This document shows, in pieces, positions 11,597 through 24,785 of a DNA stretch of 64,000 nucleotides. The notes under the pieces are model-generated. The model saw nothing but the letters and a program-made list of their open reading frames with translations, did no database searches and had not been told where the DNA came from. This DNA is from Onchocerca lupi (Eukaryota > Nematoda > Chromadorea > Rhabditida > Onchocercidae): the NCBI GenBank assembly GCA_028564675.1, contig JAOVVO010000175.1, forward strand, positions 1 to 64,000, written 5' to 3'. Position 1 is the stretch's first letter; the number at the start of each line of letters is the position of its first letter. The position numbers and the translations under genes were made by a program.

Positions 11597-14206
11597 ATGC
11601 AAGCGATGGAGCAGGTTGTTCCACATTTGAATGATCAAAATGAATTGGATGACAGTGAGGTTCGTTCCTTCTAGTTTGATAAAGTTTACATCAATGCAAA
11701 AAGCAGTTTCCTTGGATGTTTTCGTAGAGTTAATTTGTATAGTATAAATTCATTAAATTTGTATTTCAGATAAACTTTTATCAAGATGTCGAACTGTTGC
11801 AAAGCCATGGAATCGTAAGTTTTGTTTAAAAATTTTGAACTCCGCAATTACTCGTGCATCATTACTTTTTTATCTTTTCTGCATGTTAATTTTTCTGCTC
11901 ATTTCTTATGCTGCTTAGAAAAAACTTATTAAATATAACAAAATTCTGTTGAAATACAAATAAAGCTAACACGTCGAACTAGATTTTTTAAATAGTTGAT
12001 ATTTCTGGTGTACATCGCAATATTTATATACGATGTGAATGCATTTTTGACAATTTTTCATAAATTAAATTGAATAACTAGATAGGTTTAATTAGTGAAC
12101 TCAATTTAAATCTCGATTGGATTGTAATTCAGTATAAACCAGAATTTGATTTCTTTCAAGAATGTTGCCGACATCAAGAAACTGTTAGGCGTCGGAATTT
12201 GCACGATCAAAGGCATTATGATGACCACAAGAAAGCGGCTTTGTGATGTCAAAGGTCTTTCAGAAGCAAAAGTTGACAAAATCAAGGAAATCGCTTGCAG
12301 ACTATCAGTGAGCAGCTTGAATATATACCTACTTGCCTTTGTATCGTAATAAAAAACACTATTGATATGGATTTTAGAACAATGGCTTTATTACGGCTTT
12401 GGAGGTAACCGAACGACGGAAGCTCTGTTATCGCATCAGTACAGGAAGCCGAGAACTAGATAAACTTCTGGGCGGTGGTATTGAAAGTCAAGCTATAACC
12501 GAAGTTTTCGGCGAATTCCGTACTGGCAAAACACAGCTCTCACATACTTTGTGTGGTATACCTTTTTATTGATAGCAGTAGTCACGAACTGCTTTTTCAT
12601 GCCTTTTTAGAATCAAATTGCCAAAAAATTTTCCATTAAAGCAGGGCTGAATTACAACCGAACTTCCTAACGAATTTCGGTAAATCTTTTATTCTATCGA
12701 ATTGAAAGTAAATGAAGCAGGCTTGCAATTTCAAAATAATCTGGAAAAATAATTCAGAATTTGAACTAAGACTAATTGATGTTGGCATTTGAATTTCTTT
12801 TAAAAAGTTTAAACACGACCTAATAATGACACTTTCTGGAAAATACAGATTGGAATTTTTCACAGAAAACAGGTTGTTATATTTTTGGATTTTCAAAAAA
12901 AAAAAAAAAACTGGAGATAAATTTAATGTTTCCAGTGATGTGCCAAGTACCAAATGAGACAAGTAACTTCAAAGGTGGGAAAGTTATCTATATCGATACA
13001 GAGAATACATTCCGGTTAGTTATACTGCATTTCGAACATTGTATAACATGTACTATCGCCAAAATTCTTATATTTGCATGATAATCAACCGAAGTTTTTA
13101 AGCCCGGATCGTTTGCGTCAGATTAACGAACGTTTCAAAATGGATCAAGAGGCAATGTTAGACAATATTTTGTATGCGCGGGCATATACTTCTGATCATC
13201 AGATGGAATTGCTGGATTTCGTTGCTGCAAAATTTCATGAGGTGTGACTTTATGAAGTGTAAACAGAAATCTTGGTAGTCCATATTACAGTTTGATATTA
13301 GTTTAGCTATTGAGTAATCTACTTATTTTTCCGAACAAAACAGAGAAAGAGAAAAAAACTGTTCAAATGAACGAATATTTCAGTTTTGAAGTTTCGTACG
13401 CCAGATTTCATGTTTCTTTCAATCAGTAACTGTCATGCAACACTTTTCAAATATTTCAGGAATTGGGTGTTTTCAAACTATTGATTGTTGATTCAATCAT
13501 GGCTCTCTTCCGGGTCGATTACAGCGGTCGAGGTGAGCTCGCAGAGAGACAACAAAAACTTGCTCAAATGTTGTCACGCTTACAGGTCAAATAAGTCATC
13601 TTACTTTATTTTAGTGATACTTCGAACCTTCGTAATTTGATGCATATTTTAAGAATTGTAATTTTTCAGAAAATTGCCGAAGAATACAATGTAGCAATTT
13701 TCATTACAAACCAAATGACCGCAGATCCAGGTGCTGGAATGACATTTCAGGCGGATCCAAAGAAACCAGTTGGTGGGCATATCTTAGCTCATGCATCTAC
13801 CACTCGCATTATGCTAAAGAAGGTATCATTTTTAACAGTCTCTTTGATTTTATAATATAAATAGATTCAGAATAAACCTTTTAGCTTTTAAGAGTGTCCG
13901 CTTTATCTGATCTTATCAAGATATATTTGCTACTTTCTTCATTTAATAAATTATTTGAATTCCTTTCTTGTCATGTTTGGGATTATTTCAACTACTTTTA
14001 TCTCAAAAAAATCTGAAGCAGAACTGACTTCTATGTATCTTCTTCATAAAACATCTATGTAATAAAGATTTTTTTTAACAATTTCGCTTAAATTTTAGGG
14101 ACGAGGAGAAACAAGAATTGCAAAAATCTATGATTCGCCAGATTTACCCGAAAATGAAGCTACCTTTGCCATTGCTACAGTCGGCATTATTGACGCGAAA
14201 GATTAA
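11597..14206 (+). CDS. dmc-1: Meiotic recombinase DMC1 (RecA/RAD51 family)
   Basis: DMC1 forms filaments on single-stranded DNA at meiotic double-strand breaks and carries out strand invasion between homologous chromosomes in germ-cell nuclei. Exons: 11597-11659, 11770-11814, 12161-12307, 12378-12555, 12936-13014, 13103-13241, 13460-13585, 13670-13822 and 14099-14206. All phases agree, giving 345 residues, close to the usual 340. An N-terminal helix-hairpin-helix domain (LLQSHGINVADIKKL, then VKGLSEAKVDKIKE) precedes the ATPase core. Walker A is GEFRTGKT (about 130-137) and Walker B is LLIVDS (about 224). The L2-loop region GAGMTFQADPKKPVGG and the C-terminal DSPDLPENEATFAIATVG are characteristic of DMC1 rather than RAD51. 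A CAAGTCAG acceptor lies just upstream of the ATG. C. elegans has lost DMC1, so its retention separates this species from that lineage. Confidence 0.95.
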
Positions 14207-15951
14207 GATGAGCACATCCAAACATATTTAGAACTTCAGAAAAATATATTGTTTGACGTGAATTTGAACCTGTATAATATAGTTTTTTTTGTTCCTGAAA
14301 TAAGTTAGAAATTAACTGTTTGATTATGATGTTCTATATCTATAAATTAGTTGTTTCGCATCAGTGTTCTTCTCTTTTTTTGGAGATTGTAATGCTATAC
14401 TTTCAAGATCTTCAAAAAAATAATAATTTAACTGAACAGCGGAATGGTTATGTTCCGCTTTCTCGAATCAACGATGTCAACGGTCAATTGTTTGGTTCCC
14501 CCATTATCGTTAACCATAATTTGACCGGTCATCTATCACTACGCAATTAGCTCCAGGATTTCCGAATTATGCATTATGTTCCGAAACTTGCCAGCAATAA
14601 TAGTATCTGCGCAATATAATGTAATCAGGTGGATTTAGTCAATGTGGTAACTGAGTTTCTAAGTTTTATTGTGGTTGTTGGACATATAAAACAAACAAAA
14701 TGGTCTAGAAACAGAAGGAAGTTGTGCCTATAAATATCTACTGGATCGAACTGCCAAGAAAATAATTCTGCGCGATGTTTTCAGAGATAATTTTTTGAAA
14801 ATTATTTGAATGTATTCTGAAAAAACGGTAACCAAGCATTGTTTTCGATTATATGGGATTGAGGAAAATAAATAAAAGCAATATATCTAGCACCCGTATG
14901 AAGAATGATAGCCTAGAATGAACTGCTAGATCTTTTACATGAACAAAGATTAATGAAATCTTTCACAATCTCTACCCGATTAAAAAGTTTAAAATCATCA
15001 ACCAAACAAGAACGAGAATGAGAAGCTTTCAAAAGTATTTCTGCATTTAGTCAGCTGTGTCTGAGCTCAACGATACAATAATTTGCGACAAAACTGGAAA
15101 TAAAAAGAAATCACAAGTTCATTAAGGCATTCATTCATATTAGAAATACAGAATGTCTACAGAATATGCAGAAAATTAGAGCAAGCAATGCTTGAGCAGT
15201 GTCGAGATAGTCAAACTAAAAGTACATTTAATTTATGTTGCTATTTAATATCATGAACAGCGAGAAATGTTGAGTGACAGCACCTCATCAGATCATAAAA
15301 CTGACCATCAATTCAGAATTACACTATTTCAGACACGCACAAATTTAATCAACACAATCATTCGACCGATTCATGTATCACTAAGGAGAATTACAGCGAA
15401 ATTATTCATAAAAAAGTCAAATACATGATAAAGATAAGGAATTTCACTTTAATAAATATTTAATTATTATCACTGAAAAAAAAATCCAGAAAGTGAGTAA
15501 CTCATCAAAATCGTTCAGGTTTTCTCTGCAACATTCTTGATCTATGCAGCTATGCGCAGAATACAACTCTGAATTCAAAAGCACCAGTATGAATGACATA
15601 TTTTTAATTGTAACTTAACTACGCACAAATTATTTACAAATATAAATTCTAAAAAAAATAATAACAAAAATCTCATCAAAATAGAATACACTTATATTGA
15701 AACAAATGAAAGAATGCTTGACTAACCAAGAAACATCAAGAAGAGTGAAGACATGGAAAGTTGTTTTATAGAAATTTATATGAAAGCAAATGCAGCTTCT
15801 TAACGAACATAAAAGTGAACAAAAAAGATCAGAAAAATATGAACGCTTGTGTATGAATAACACAAACTATAATTGCAGGTAAAATAAATGCACTGTGTTG
15901 CATGCATACGTCGAAATCCTCATCGAGCAAGTGGAAGACGAGGCCCCATAG
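14207..15951. other. Convergent intergenic region between DMC1 and TPST
   Basis: This holds the 3' flanks of two converging genes. One plus-strand frame at 14320-14550 has a protein-like second half (LTEQRNGYVPLSRINDV) ending at a TAG, but no clear partner exon. The rest is AT-rich with no feature I can support. Confidence 0.45.
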
Positions 15952-18900
15952 CTACTCTGGACGAACAACTTCTTTCGCTCGACGTTCCCATTCTTTCACG
16001 TTCATGTGTAACTCATTAGTATTCTTCAGGACAATCGGATCAGGTTCACCATATTTGGGCGGATTAGCATTTGGATCATATCTGAAAAGTTACAGCTTAA
16101 AAATTCTCTTTTGATTCACTGCCTATTTTGTTTCTTACTCATTGCTGGATACAAACTTCCCGATAATTCGTAAGTACATCTAAGCATTGAAAACATGAAA
16201 AAATCACTCTAGCAGCTCAACAGATAAAAAAAAAAACTAAACAAAAAATTGGTAAAAAACAAGAACAAGAGACGCTTATTCCATTTGCATCACAAATCTA
16301 TTTATTGGGAATATTAAAATTTCAGTCAATTTTCAGTAAAAAAATTTTATAGCATTACAAACCCAAGTTCGGCCAACATTGGTGCAAGAGATGCCATTTC
16401 CTGTAAAACGTCCTCATCAAACGTACCAACCCATTTAGTTAATGCATCCAGATTTACTGGCTTAATTACTTGATCGGTAGATCTTTCAACTCTAAAAACA
16501 ATCTCTAACTTTTCAATATATCAAAAACTTAATTATTCTGTGTCCATACAATGAGAGTTTTAAAAAAACACATTTTATACGAATATTCACAATGTAAGCT
16601 TTCTGTTCTTGAGCTTTTATCTTCATGAATGAGATAATTAAGTCAAATCAATTTAATGTTAATTTTTTTTTTAAACATTTTTCATAAATACCACCATCGA
16701 TAAGTGCAAGGCCGTATCGACAGCAAATTAGAAAAAAACCAAACGAAACAATTTAATTGATCACTATTCTTTTTAAAGAGGAAAGAAAAATACAGGTAAA
16801 AAAAAAAAACACAGACACGCAACTGTCCACAACTAAAAGACACGCTGAATAGAACTATAAAACGATTTCAGAAACCATAAAAATAAAAAAATACTTCAAC
16901 AGACCGTTTTTTTTCTAACCTTGAAAGGATAAAAAGTCCAAAGTAAATTATAAAGTTTTAAGAAGAAAAGAAAAGAATTGGAAAAGATATCTATGCCATT
17001 TAGTTTTTTAATTTCTATGTTTTTTGGATGATGATGATAAAAAAATATATATTAATCAAACTAAATCCAAAAAAAAAATTAATAAACTAATTAAACTAAT
17101 TTTTTTGAATTTCTTTTTATCCCCCGAGTTATTTTTTATCCTAAAAATAATAAGTAAAATAAGTACGAGTATCAAAAAAATTATAAAAATAAACATTTTT
17201 CATAAGGAAAATTTTAATTTCTCTGAAACAGTAACCTCATTATGCCCTAGATTATGTGGTACTTAATCATATTAATACTTTAAACATCAATATTAAGCTT
17301 TCTATGGGGTAAAATACGATGAAAAAAAAGAAAAAAAAACATACTTTGATAGAGAAATATCTTTGCCGATCAGTTTATCGTGATGAAGCACTAAATCACT
17401 CCATGCAATATTGAGAAAATTAAGAACACGACGCAATTGTTGCTCTGGATGCAGTACTAGCTGCTCGTAATAAACCATTAAACACCGTTTTTCGCCTATT
17501 GCTTTACACTGCTGAAAAATAAATTTAGAACAAGAATGAAAAATATGAGCCTTTATGTCTAAATCTAAAATTGCATAATTAAGACAGCAGAAATATTGAG
17601 GAATTTTTAATCTATGTCTGGATTTTAACTGGTTTACTATTCGTTGACTTTTAGCTTTAAACGATAAAATTTTCCAAATTCATCTGGAAAATACAAGTAT
17701 TATAAAAAATTTAAGCACCTAATTGAAAGTAGAAAAATTGCACAGGAAACAAATTATTCGCCATAATACGTGATTTGTTAACATTTCATGAATCTAGAGA
17801 AATATTACGAACCCAGAACAATGCATTTGTATTATTAGAATGATTCTGTAAAAATCTTGACAAGAAAAGAACTTTGTATAAAAGCAGTACCTCGTACATT
17901 ATCTTGATAATGTGATTCCATTTATCCAGACACTGCTTCGGATCGTTAAGATCGAAACCCGTAATAGTTACTTGACGCGATATGATTGAATGAACCGTCG
18001 CCCGGCCATCTCTAATCATCAGTAAAAATTTGCTGTTTGGGAAGAGATAAGCAAGATATTCAGCTGACTTCATTGTGAAAGGATCTTTATTGCACAGTCT
18101 TTCAGCAGGTTTACCATGACCTGCTATTATCTGAAAAATCACAAAAACTAGTTGCAACACCGGTAAGCACTGCCAAATTTGAAACAATCAGAGACTTACT
18201 TGTAATATAAATGATGTGATGGCATCATTGATTACTTTATCGGTAACACCCGCTTCTTTCAAACGATTCCACTCTTTCTGGTTCTTTTTCCATTGTGTTC
18301 TAAGTCCCAGAATACGTGGTATTACACGTGTCTCTTCACCACTATAATTTAATATGATAATTAATTAAGTAAAATCACTTGTTACATCACTAACTGAAAA
18401 AGGGATATGGCCAACAGAATATATGCAAAAACCAACCATCGCACAGAAGGATGTGCATCCAACATAGCACGAATCAGTGTTGTACCTGATCGTGGAACAC
18501 CTCCTAAAATATATATCAAATTGAATAACAGCAGAGATCAATTTTTTGGATAAAAACTAGATATAGTTATGGATGGCAGCTATCAACAAATCCTATGCAG
18601 TTATACTACAATTAATAACAAGAGTTGTTGCAGTGTTCTTGAAAGATTTCCATAAAAAGACAACAAAAGATTTGCGGATAAAAATATTTAGTAGAATCGT
18701 TAAGCGCTGCTAAGGGTCCGATGGTTAAATTTCATCGAAATAAAGTAGAGTACGATTCCAAATTAAAAGTATGGAGGAAGAAATATGAAGAAACTACTCA
18801 AAAAGATTAGTAAAATTCTAAGAACATATGCAAAAAATAGCTTAACTGTTGAGGTCTTAAAATAAATTAAAATTTATAACATAAATGAACATGAAGACTA

Positions 18901-21347
18901 ACCAATGAAAATGAGTGATGAGTATTTTGATAAAGTATTCATTTTTTGTCCAGGCAGTATGACAGTATTATTTCTAAGCACATTAAAGGTGGGATATAGT
19001 GCAGAAGCAGAAATGAGCATATATAAGAGACAACCCATAAGCATGATAATCAAAAGTATCATCCGAACCCGCCCTCTCATCAACATCATCGATAAATTAT
19101 ATCGTAAATCAGATCTCCATGACAGGCCTGAAATAGAAACTATGCTGTCTGTATTAGCATACTAATATTGATAATAGTAGAAAATCAAATACATAATTAC
19201 TTCAATTCATCTCAATTTTTTTTTCTTTTTTAATTATTGGTTGACTTCAACTCTCGCCGATTCGGTAAATAAATATACATATTCCTCATCAATTAGTATA
19301 TCTCACTCTAAAACAAAAAAAAAAAGGAAAAGATGAAATTGAGAAACTTCCAGCCTTCGCTCAAAAAAAAAAAAATAAATAAATAAATAACTTACCTACG
19401 CGCATACCAGATTATTGTCTCACAGTAAAGCTTGTCATTACCATTAAAATTAGACATTAATTCAGTCCAGATAGTTCGTCATTAATACTCCAAATACAAC
19501 TATCCAATCTATATAAATAAAAATATAAATGTTCGTTGTTACTTGCCAAACAATGTTTCAAGTTCTTCACCGACTGATTTGAAATTTTGATACAACGTTG
19601 TATTCGAATGAGCGCGTGTTCAAGAACTTTCGACGATTTAAGATTTGAACAAACGAACATTTACATTTTTATATAGACTAATTATAAATGAAAGGATCTC
19701 TTTTTTCTAATCTTATAAATGAATGAAGAATTGTTCCGCTTTATTCGAACTATTCCTCTTTTGTTTCTTCCACAACATCTCCTTTATTCAATTTGCAGAA
19801 GTGCATCCAAAAAGATCAATTTGTTCTATATTCAACAAAATAAATGATCAAATTTATCTAAATAAATAAATCAGCCCTTCATTTTTCGTTATAAATATCT
19901 CTATCTATACTCATCAATATTTACTGACTCGTCTATCGATAAACAGTAATTGGAAATAGTTCCAAATTACAACTACTACAATAGATTAAAATCAAACAGT
20001 TAAATTGGGTGAATTAGTTAGTAATCATCTTCATTTCTACTCCTTGTTCTTATAATATCTTTTTCCCAATTACCTTAATTATTGTTCATTATAAATAAGT
20101 TATACTCTTAGTATTTGAATATGTGTCAATTCATATCGTGCACTTCTATTCCTTGCATATCATAAACGAATATTTCGCAGAGAAAAATGAAAATTCAGAG
20201 AAACTTGAACTCATTAAGCCCAGAATTTATTATTAAGCATTATTCCAATCAGAGATCTATAGAAAATTATTTCTACTGCTATCCACAGACGGCGATTGGT
20301 AAGCCTATCGGATAAAAGAAATCACGAACCAACATTTATCTGACAATGTCCATATACAATTGCTTTTAGCCAGAGAATGATCGAAGAAAAGAATGGAAAA
20401 CTTCTATCTCTAGACTTTTCGTATCCTTCCTTCTCCTTTCAAATATAATAAATGTGAAAAATTGACCCTACTTTACTTTCATACCTCTTTTTTCAAATGT
20501 ATCAATGTCGTTTTTTCAAAACAAATAGAGCTAATCTGCTTGAAAAAAAAAAAAAAAAAGAAAAAAGAGATTCAAACATCGAAGTGAATGAGAAAATTCA
20601 GGATGGCGAAAATCAAATGATTAAAAAAACAATATAAATATAGAAACAAAGTTTTTTAGAGAATAATTTTCGTTATATTATAATAAAAAAAGATAGAAAA
20701 GATACCAAGAGACATGGAAATGATAAAAATGGAATATACATGGATTAAATTTTTAAAGTTGTAAATTAGAAACAACTCAAAATAAATAACTAAGCAAATA
20801 ACTTGTTTATATTTGTCCTTAATTCTTTTAGGAAATATGGAGCAGATTTAAAACTTCAAGTTGGATGTTTTTAATAGGAAACAAAGTATGCAATAACTAT
20901 ACAATAAACAGAAGAATATGGTAAAGAAATACTTTTTTTACTTAATACTGTCCAAACAGTGAATGATCGAATAAGAAAGGGAGAAATAAAACACAAAAAT
21001 TAATCGCAACTGACTGACGAAATTTTATCCCTTTGTCGATCACATTTTTCTCAGAACGTCAAGAAGTCCATTTATTTGAAAAAAAAAAGTGGTTTATTTT
21101 AATAAAACAAATCCATTTATTTTAATTACTAAATACTGGAGAATAATTATTCCGTAGAGAAATTTCCAATTAAAATATTATAATTTAAACAATCTTCTTA
21201 TTTCTCAATATAAGCTAATTAGTTGGCCAATGAATTTTTTTGATAATTCAATCATCTCAGAGAAGCACTGACAATTCAACCAATAATTTCTCATCATTAA
21301 TCTTTCCAATTAAAACTATTTGGTAAAACAATCAGAAACCCCCCCCC

Positions 21348-21383
<36 letters not shown>

Positions 21384-24300
21384 CTTACTTTTAACACTAG
21401 GCCATCGATACAATTTTCGTAACATGAAGATGCGTCGAAAATGCCAACTAATCAGTTTTGTTGTTATCGCCACTGTGATTGTTATAAGTGATGCAGCACC
21501 AATCAATTCACCATAGCGATCACCATATATACCTGTAAAAACATCATTATAAATTCACCTTCGAATGAGCGAAATGTTGGAATGGCTGATTTCATAATAA
21601 GTAATCACAGATTAATTCCACAAATGGCCTATATATATTAACTTTGAATGACAGAGAATAGGGAAAGGCAATATACGATAAAATATTCCTTTATATTAAT
21701 TCCTTATGAAGCAATGAATATTATCGGCAAAATTAATTAATGTAGTTTAAAGTGTGACTTAATGATTGAGAATTGATTAACTTTTCAAGAAATGATTTCT
21801 CGGATGGTATTTCTCTTGGAAAAACCAAAATATTTTCTTATAGGATGTAGATATGATGAAATAATCAAAGAATCTTCGTATTACAGAAATATCTCAGTAA
21901 CCGAGCTTTTGAATTACGCTATAGTTAATATATTGTAAATTGTGTTGTGCTAATGTGACATGAAATAAACAAACTCGCTTTGCGTGTTGTAAACTGTTGT
22001 AAATTGTATTATGGCTGACAAATAGCAAACAAACTCTTTTTATATTAAATTTAACATGCCGTAAATTAATTCCTTTTTCTGCCACTAATTAACATGCTAT
22101 AAAAAAAAGAAAAAAAAAAACATGAATTGACATATAATAAACAAACTCCCACTTTATAAAGAGTTAAAGTCATAACACTCATACCATCTCAATGAAAAGA
22201 CGAGTCACTGCAAACCGAACGATCAGAATAATCATTATAAGCAATACGATCAGACCGAACAGAATGCTCAAAGAAATTCTCAAGTAAATTTTGAGGAGCA
22301 GTCCTTCGTTAAATAATAACGAAGAAGAACATCCTGGCGATCAACTCGGCTAGTAATATTTTCGGATAATTCAGAATAAATCAACAAATAAAATTTTTAT
22401 CACAACTATTTTCTGTACCAAACGTTGAGAAACTTCCACGACAACTTCATCCATCCGAAAGGTGAAATGACACTTGATCCCTCTAATGATATCGATTCTT
22501 TATCTCAAGAAAAAACTGAATAATTCAGAATTAAAGATAAGCTTGTAGATATTTCAGCGGAGAACATACTTTACTGCAACTTTTGAAACTTTCATGAAGA
22601 TCTCGTTATTTGCACTCAAGAATGCTTACATCATAGAAATGTCAACAAGTATGCTTTTCTGCTCAGAAATTTTTTGACCAAAGGAAGAATTCACCAGTTT
22701 CTATGGATTTGCAACAATAAAGATTAAACAAGGAACTTGATCGGTCTAAACGATCAGAAAGCAACATCATATCTCAGTAATGAAGTCGATAATTTCAATT
22801 ACATTAATAATTGAAATTATCGGTTAAATAATTAAGATTAAGATTATTAATAGCTCAGAAAGTGAATTTTCACTTGTCAACGCATAGAAAAATTTTCAAG
22901 GATAACTAGACTTCTTGAATGTGAATAAATACATAACATTCCGCGCCTTTAATCGCTTCCATTGTTAAACTATGTTGGTACATAATCTTTAAAGAGTTTG
23001 AAAATCATAACTTAAAGCTGAGGGAAATATTTGAGATATCCTGTCGTAATGAACAATTCAAAGAAATTTAAAACATAAATTTGTTTATCAGAACTGGAAG
23101 AAAAAGATGGCATCGAATGATCTAAAAGACAATGAGAGAACCATTATAACAGCAAAAACAACAAAAGAACATTCATTTATCAAGAATGAAAACGTAAAAA
23201 CGAGATAAATTGAGAAAAAAAAAAAAAACGTTGCAGGTACAAGAATAATCCGTGAAGGACGAAGAGAATAATAATGAGGCGAATAATTATGTCAACTATT
23301 GATAAGTCGAACATTTCATTTTCATTGCTTCTCTAACCTCATTTCTTGACAATTAAACTAATTACTACTTACGGCAATTCCAAAATGTGAAAAGCCTAAT
23401 AATAATTAATATCTTATAAAACTCCCAATGAATCGATTGTGATTGAAAACCTCACAAAATTTCACGATTACATTAGCATCAATTAAAAGATGTTTCTAAG
23501 TCTTTTCCTATTGAGAATTTCTTCCAACTGAAACAAAGTTAAGAGTTATGAAAAGTGAGCATAGCCCAAACTTCTTCATCCCTTTACTAGTGCAAATAAT
23601 TTTTTCTAATAAAATTTGTCGGTCATATCAGTTTCAAGCCATTTTAAATTATTTTTCGTCATTTCAAATTGGACTTACTTTCCTTCTCATCATTTGCAAA
23701 AAATAATTCAAAGAACGCATGCTTTTCAAGAAATGATTTCATTGTCACCAACAGCACAAAGCTCTTCATACCTCAGAGAAAAAAAAAAAAAAAAAACCTG
23801 CATTTGATTAAATATCGATGCAATTAAAGCCTTCCAATCCGCAAGTCTTCACGAACAATAAATGAAATTTAAACTGAATAACAATTAAAATAAATTGATT
23901 TTCCTAATGTCTGAGCATGAAATGATGTAATGCTTAATTTGCAAACACAGCAGAAAATGAATGATCCAAAAAAGAGACAAAACGGAAAAGATTCTCATCA
24001 CTAATGAATATACAGTGCATTAAAAACTCATTATTCAGAAAGTTTTGAAATATGAAACGGTGGCTTAACGACTCAAATCATTCTACTCACTCAGAACAAG
24101 CTAATCGTAACATTTCGTTCTTCTTACAGTTAAGAAACAGAATTCTTTAAAATAATTCTGAAAATACATAAAAATATACAACAAAAAGTCTAGCTGATGT
24201 CGATAAAACCAAAAGCTGACGAGAAAAAAATTAATCTAATTTTTTCAAAATTCTTCAATCAAATATCTATATTAAATGTTTACTTCCTCGTCAAAAAATA

Positions 24301-24783
24301 TCTGCTTATTCGTCTCTTTTATTCCTCATTTTCGCAAAGACGACAAATATTTTCCGCCTTTCAAAATCCAAAACTGATACAACTAACTTTTTTGATCGAA
24401 TAATACACTACATATATATTATTTTGAATGGAATGGTTTTCTTTTATTTAGAATAGTCAATAATGAGCATAACTAATTAATCAAAGCGTATTCAAAGAGA
24501 GAATAGAAAAGAATAACGTGAAAGGATCCGATATTTCAAATCTCTTTTGGGAAATCTATTTGCAGTAGAATCCCAACGGATGAAATTATTACTGAAAAAC
24601 CCTCAGTACTGAATGATCATAAAGTTGTGAAACAGCAGCTCGGTTACAAATCTCTGCTTTTCAATCAATTAATTTATTTCTTCTATTTTAATCCTAAATA
24701 CCAATTTCCCTTTTAGAAAAGGCTCCGAATAATAAATACTTTGGCGTGTAAGTTCGAAATTCATAATCCCAAGTTCCTTCCAT
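15952..24783 (-). CDS. tpst-1: Protein-tyrosine sulfotransferase (TPST), with N-terminal extension
   Basis: A Golgi enzyme that transfers sulfate from PAPS to tyrosines of secreted and membrane proteins; in C. elegans its target process includes cuticle formation. Coding exons from the 5' end: 24783-24702, 21532-21389, 19127-18903, 18503-18437, 18341-18200, 18130-17891, 17511-17345, 16491-16363 and 16081-15952. All phases agree, giving 441 residues. Conserved motifs are the 5'-phosphosulfate-binding GGVPRSGTT (about 151-159), the catalytic-region CGEETRVIP, NKDPFTMKSA, and the 3'-phosphate-binding RDGRATVHS (about 260-268). The tail contains YDPNANPPKYGEP. The type II membrane anchor (MILLIIMLMGCLLYMLI) is in the third exon. 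The first two exons are open, phase-matched and coding-like, and add a second hydrophobic segment (LIGAASLITITVAITTKLI). A shorter protein of 353 residues could start at the ATG at 19089 if the TTTCAG at 19128-19133 accepts the spliced leader. The catalytic part is certain; linkage of the two upstream exons is inferred. Confidence 0.92.
19089..19133 (-). promoter_or_regulatory. Possible alternative spliced-leader acceptor and start of short TPST
   Basis: The CTATTTCAG acceptor just upstream of 19127 leads into an exon whose first in-frame ATG codons (19089 and 19086) give a 353-residue protein with a single N-terminal anchor, the usual TPST architecture. It may serve as a cis acceptor from 21389, a trans-splice site, or both. 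Confidence 0.4.
19509..19676. mobile_element. MITE-like element with 29-32 bp terminal inverted repeats
   Basis: The left arm 19509-19540 (ctatataaataaaaatataa then atgttcgttgtt) and the right arm 19648-19676 are inverted copies of each other, apart from a 4-nt and a 1-nt gap and one mismatch. They bound an insert of about 107 bp. The element lies in a TPST intron. Size, paired ends and lack of coding capacity fit a non-autonomous DNA transposon. I cannot see copy number or a clear target-site duplication. Confidence 0.55.
21339..21381 (+). repeat. Homopolymer junction: C10 followed by about A33
   Basis: A run of ten C followed by about 33 A lies in the intron immediately downstream (on the minus strand) of the second TPST exon, eight bases from its donor. 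Such tracts are prone to assembly length errors. Confidence 0.9.
22787..22822. repeat. Perfect 15-bp inverted repeat with 6-nt loop
   Basis: cgataatttcaatta at 22787-22801 is exactly complementary to 22808-22822, with loop cattaa. It lies in the long TPST intron. The stem is too short for a typical microRNA precursor. It may be a small-element remnant. Confidence 0.6.
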
Positions 24784-24785
24784 TT

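Noticed and set aside
22160..22370. Hydrophobic minus-strand frame (ISLSILFGLIVLLIMII) in the TPST intron
   Set aside because: It ends at a GTATGA donor in phase 0, while the next exon needs phase 1, and the 24783 exon already supplies a phase-matched partner.
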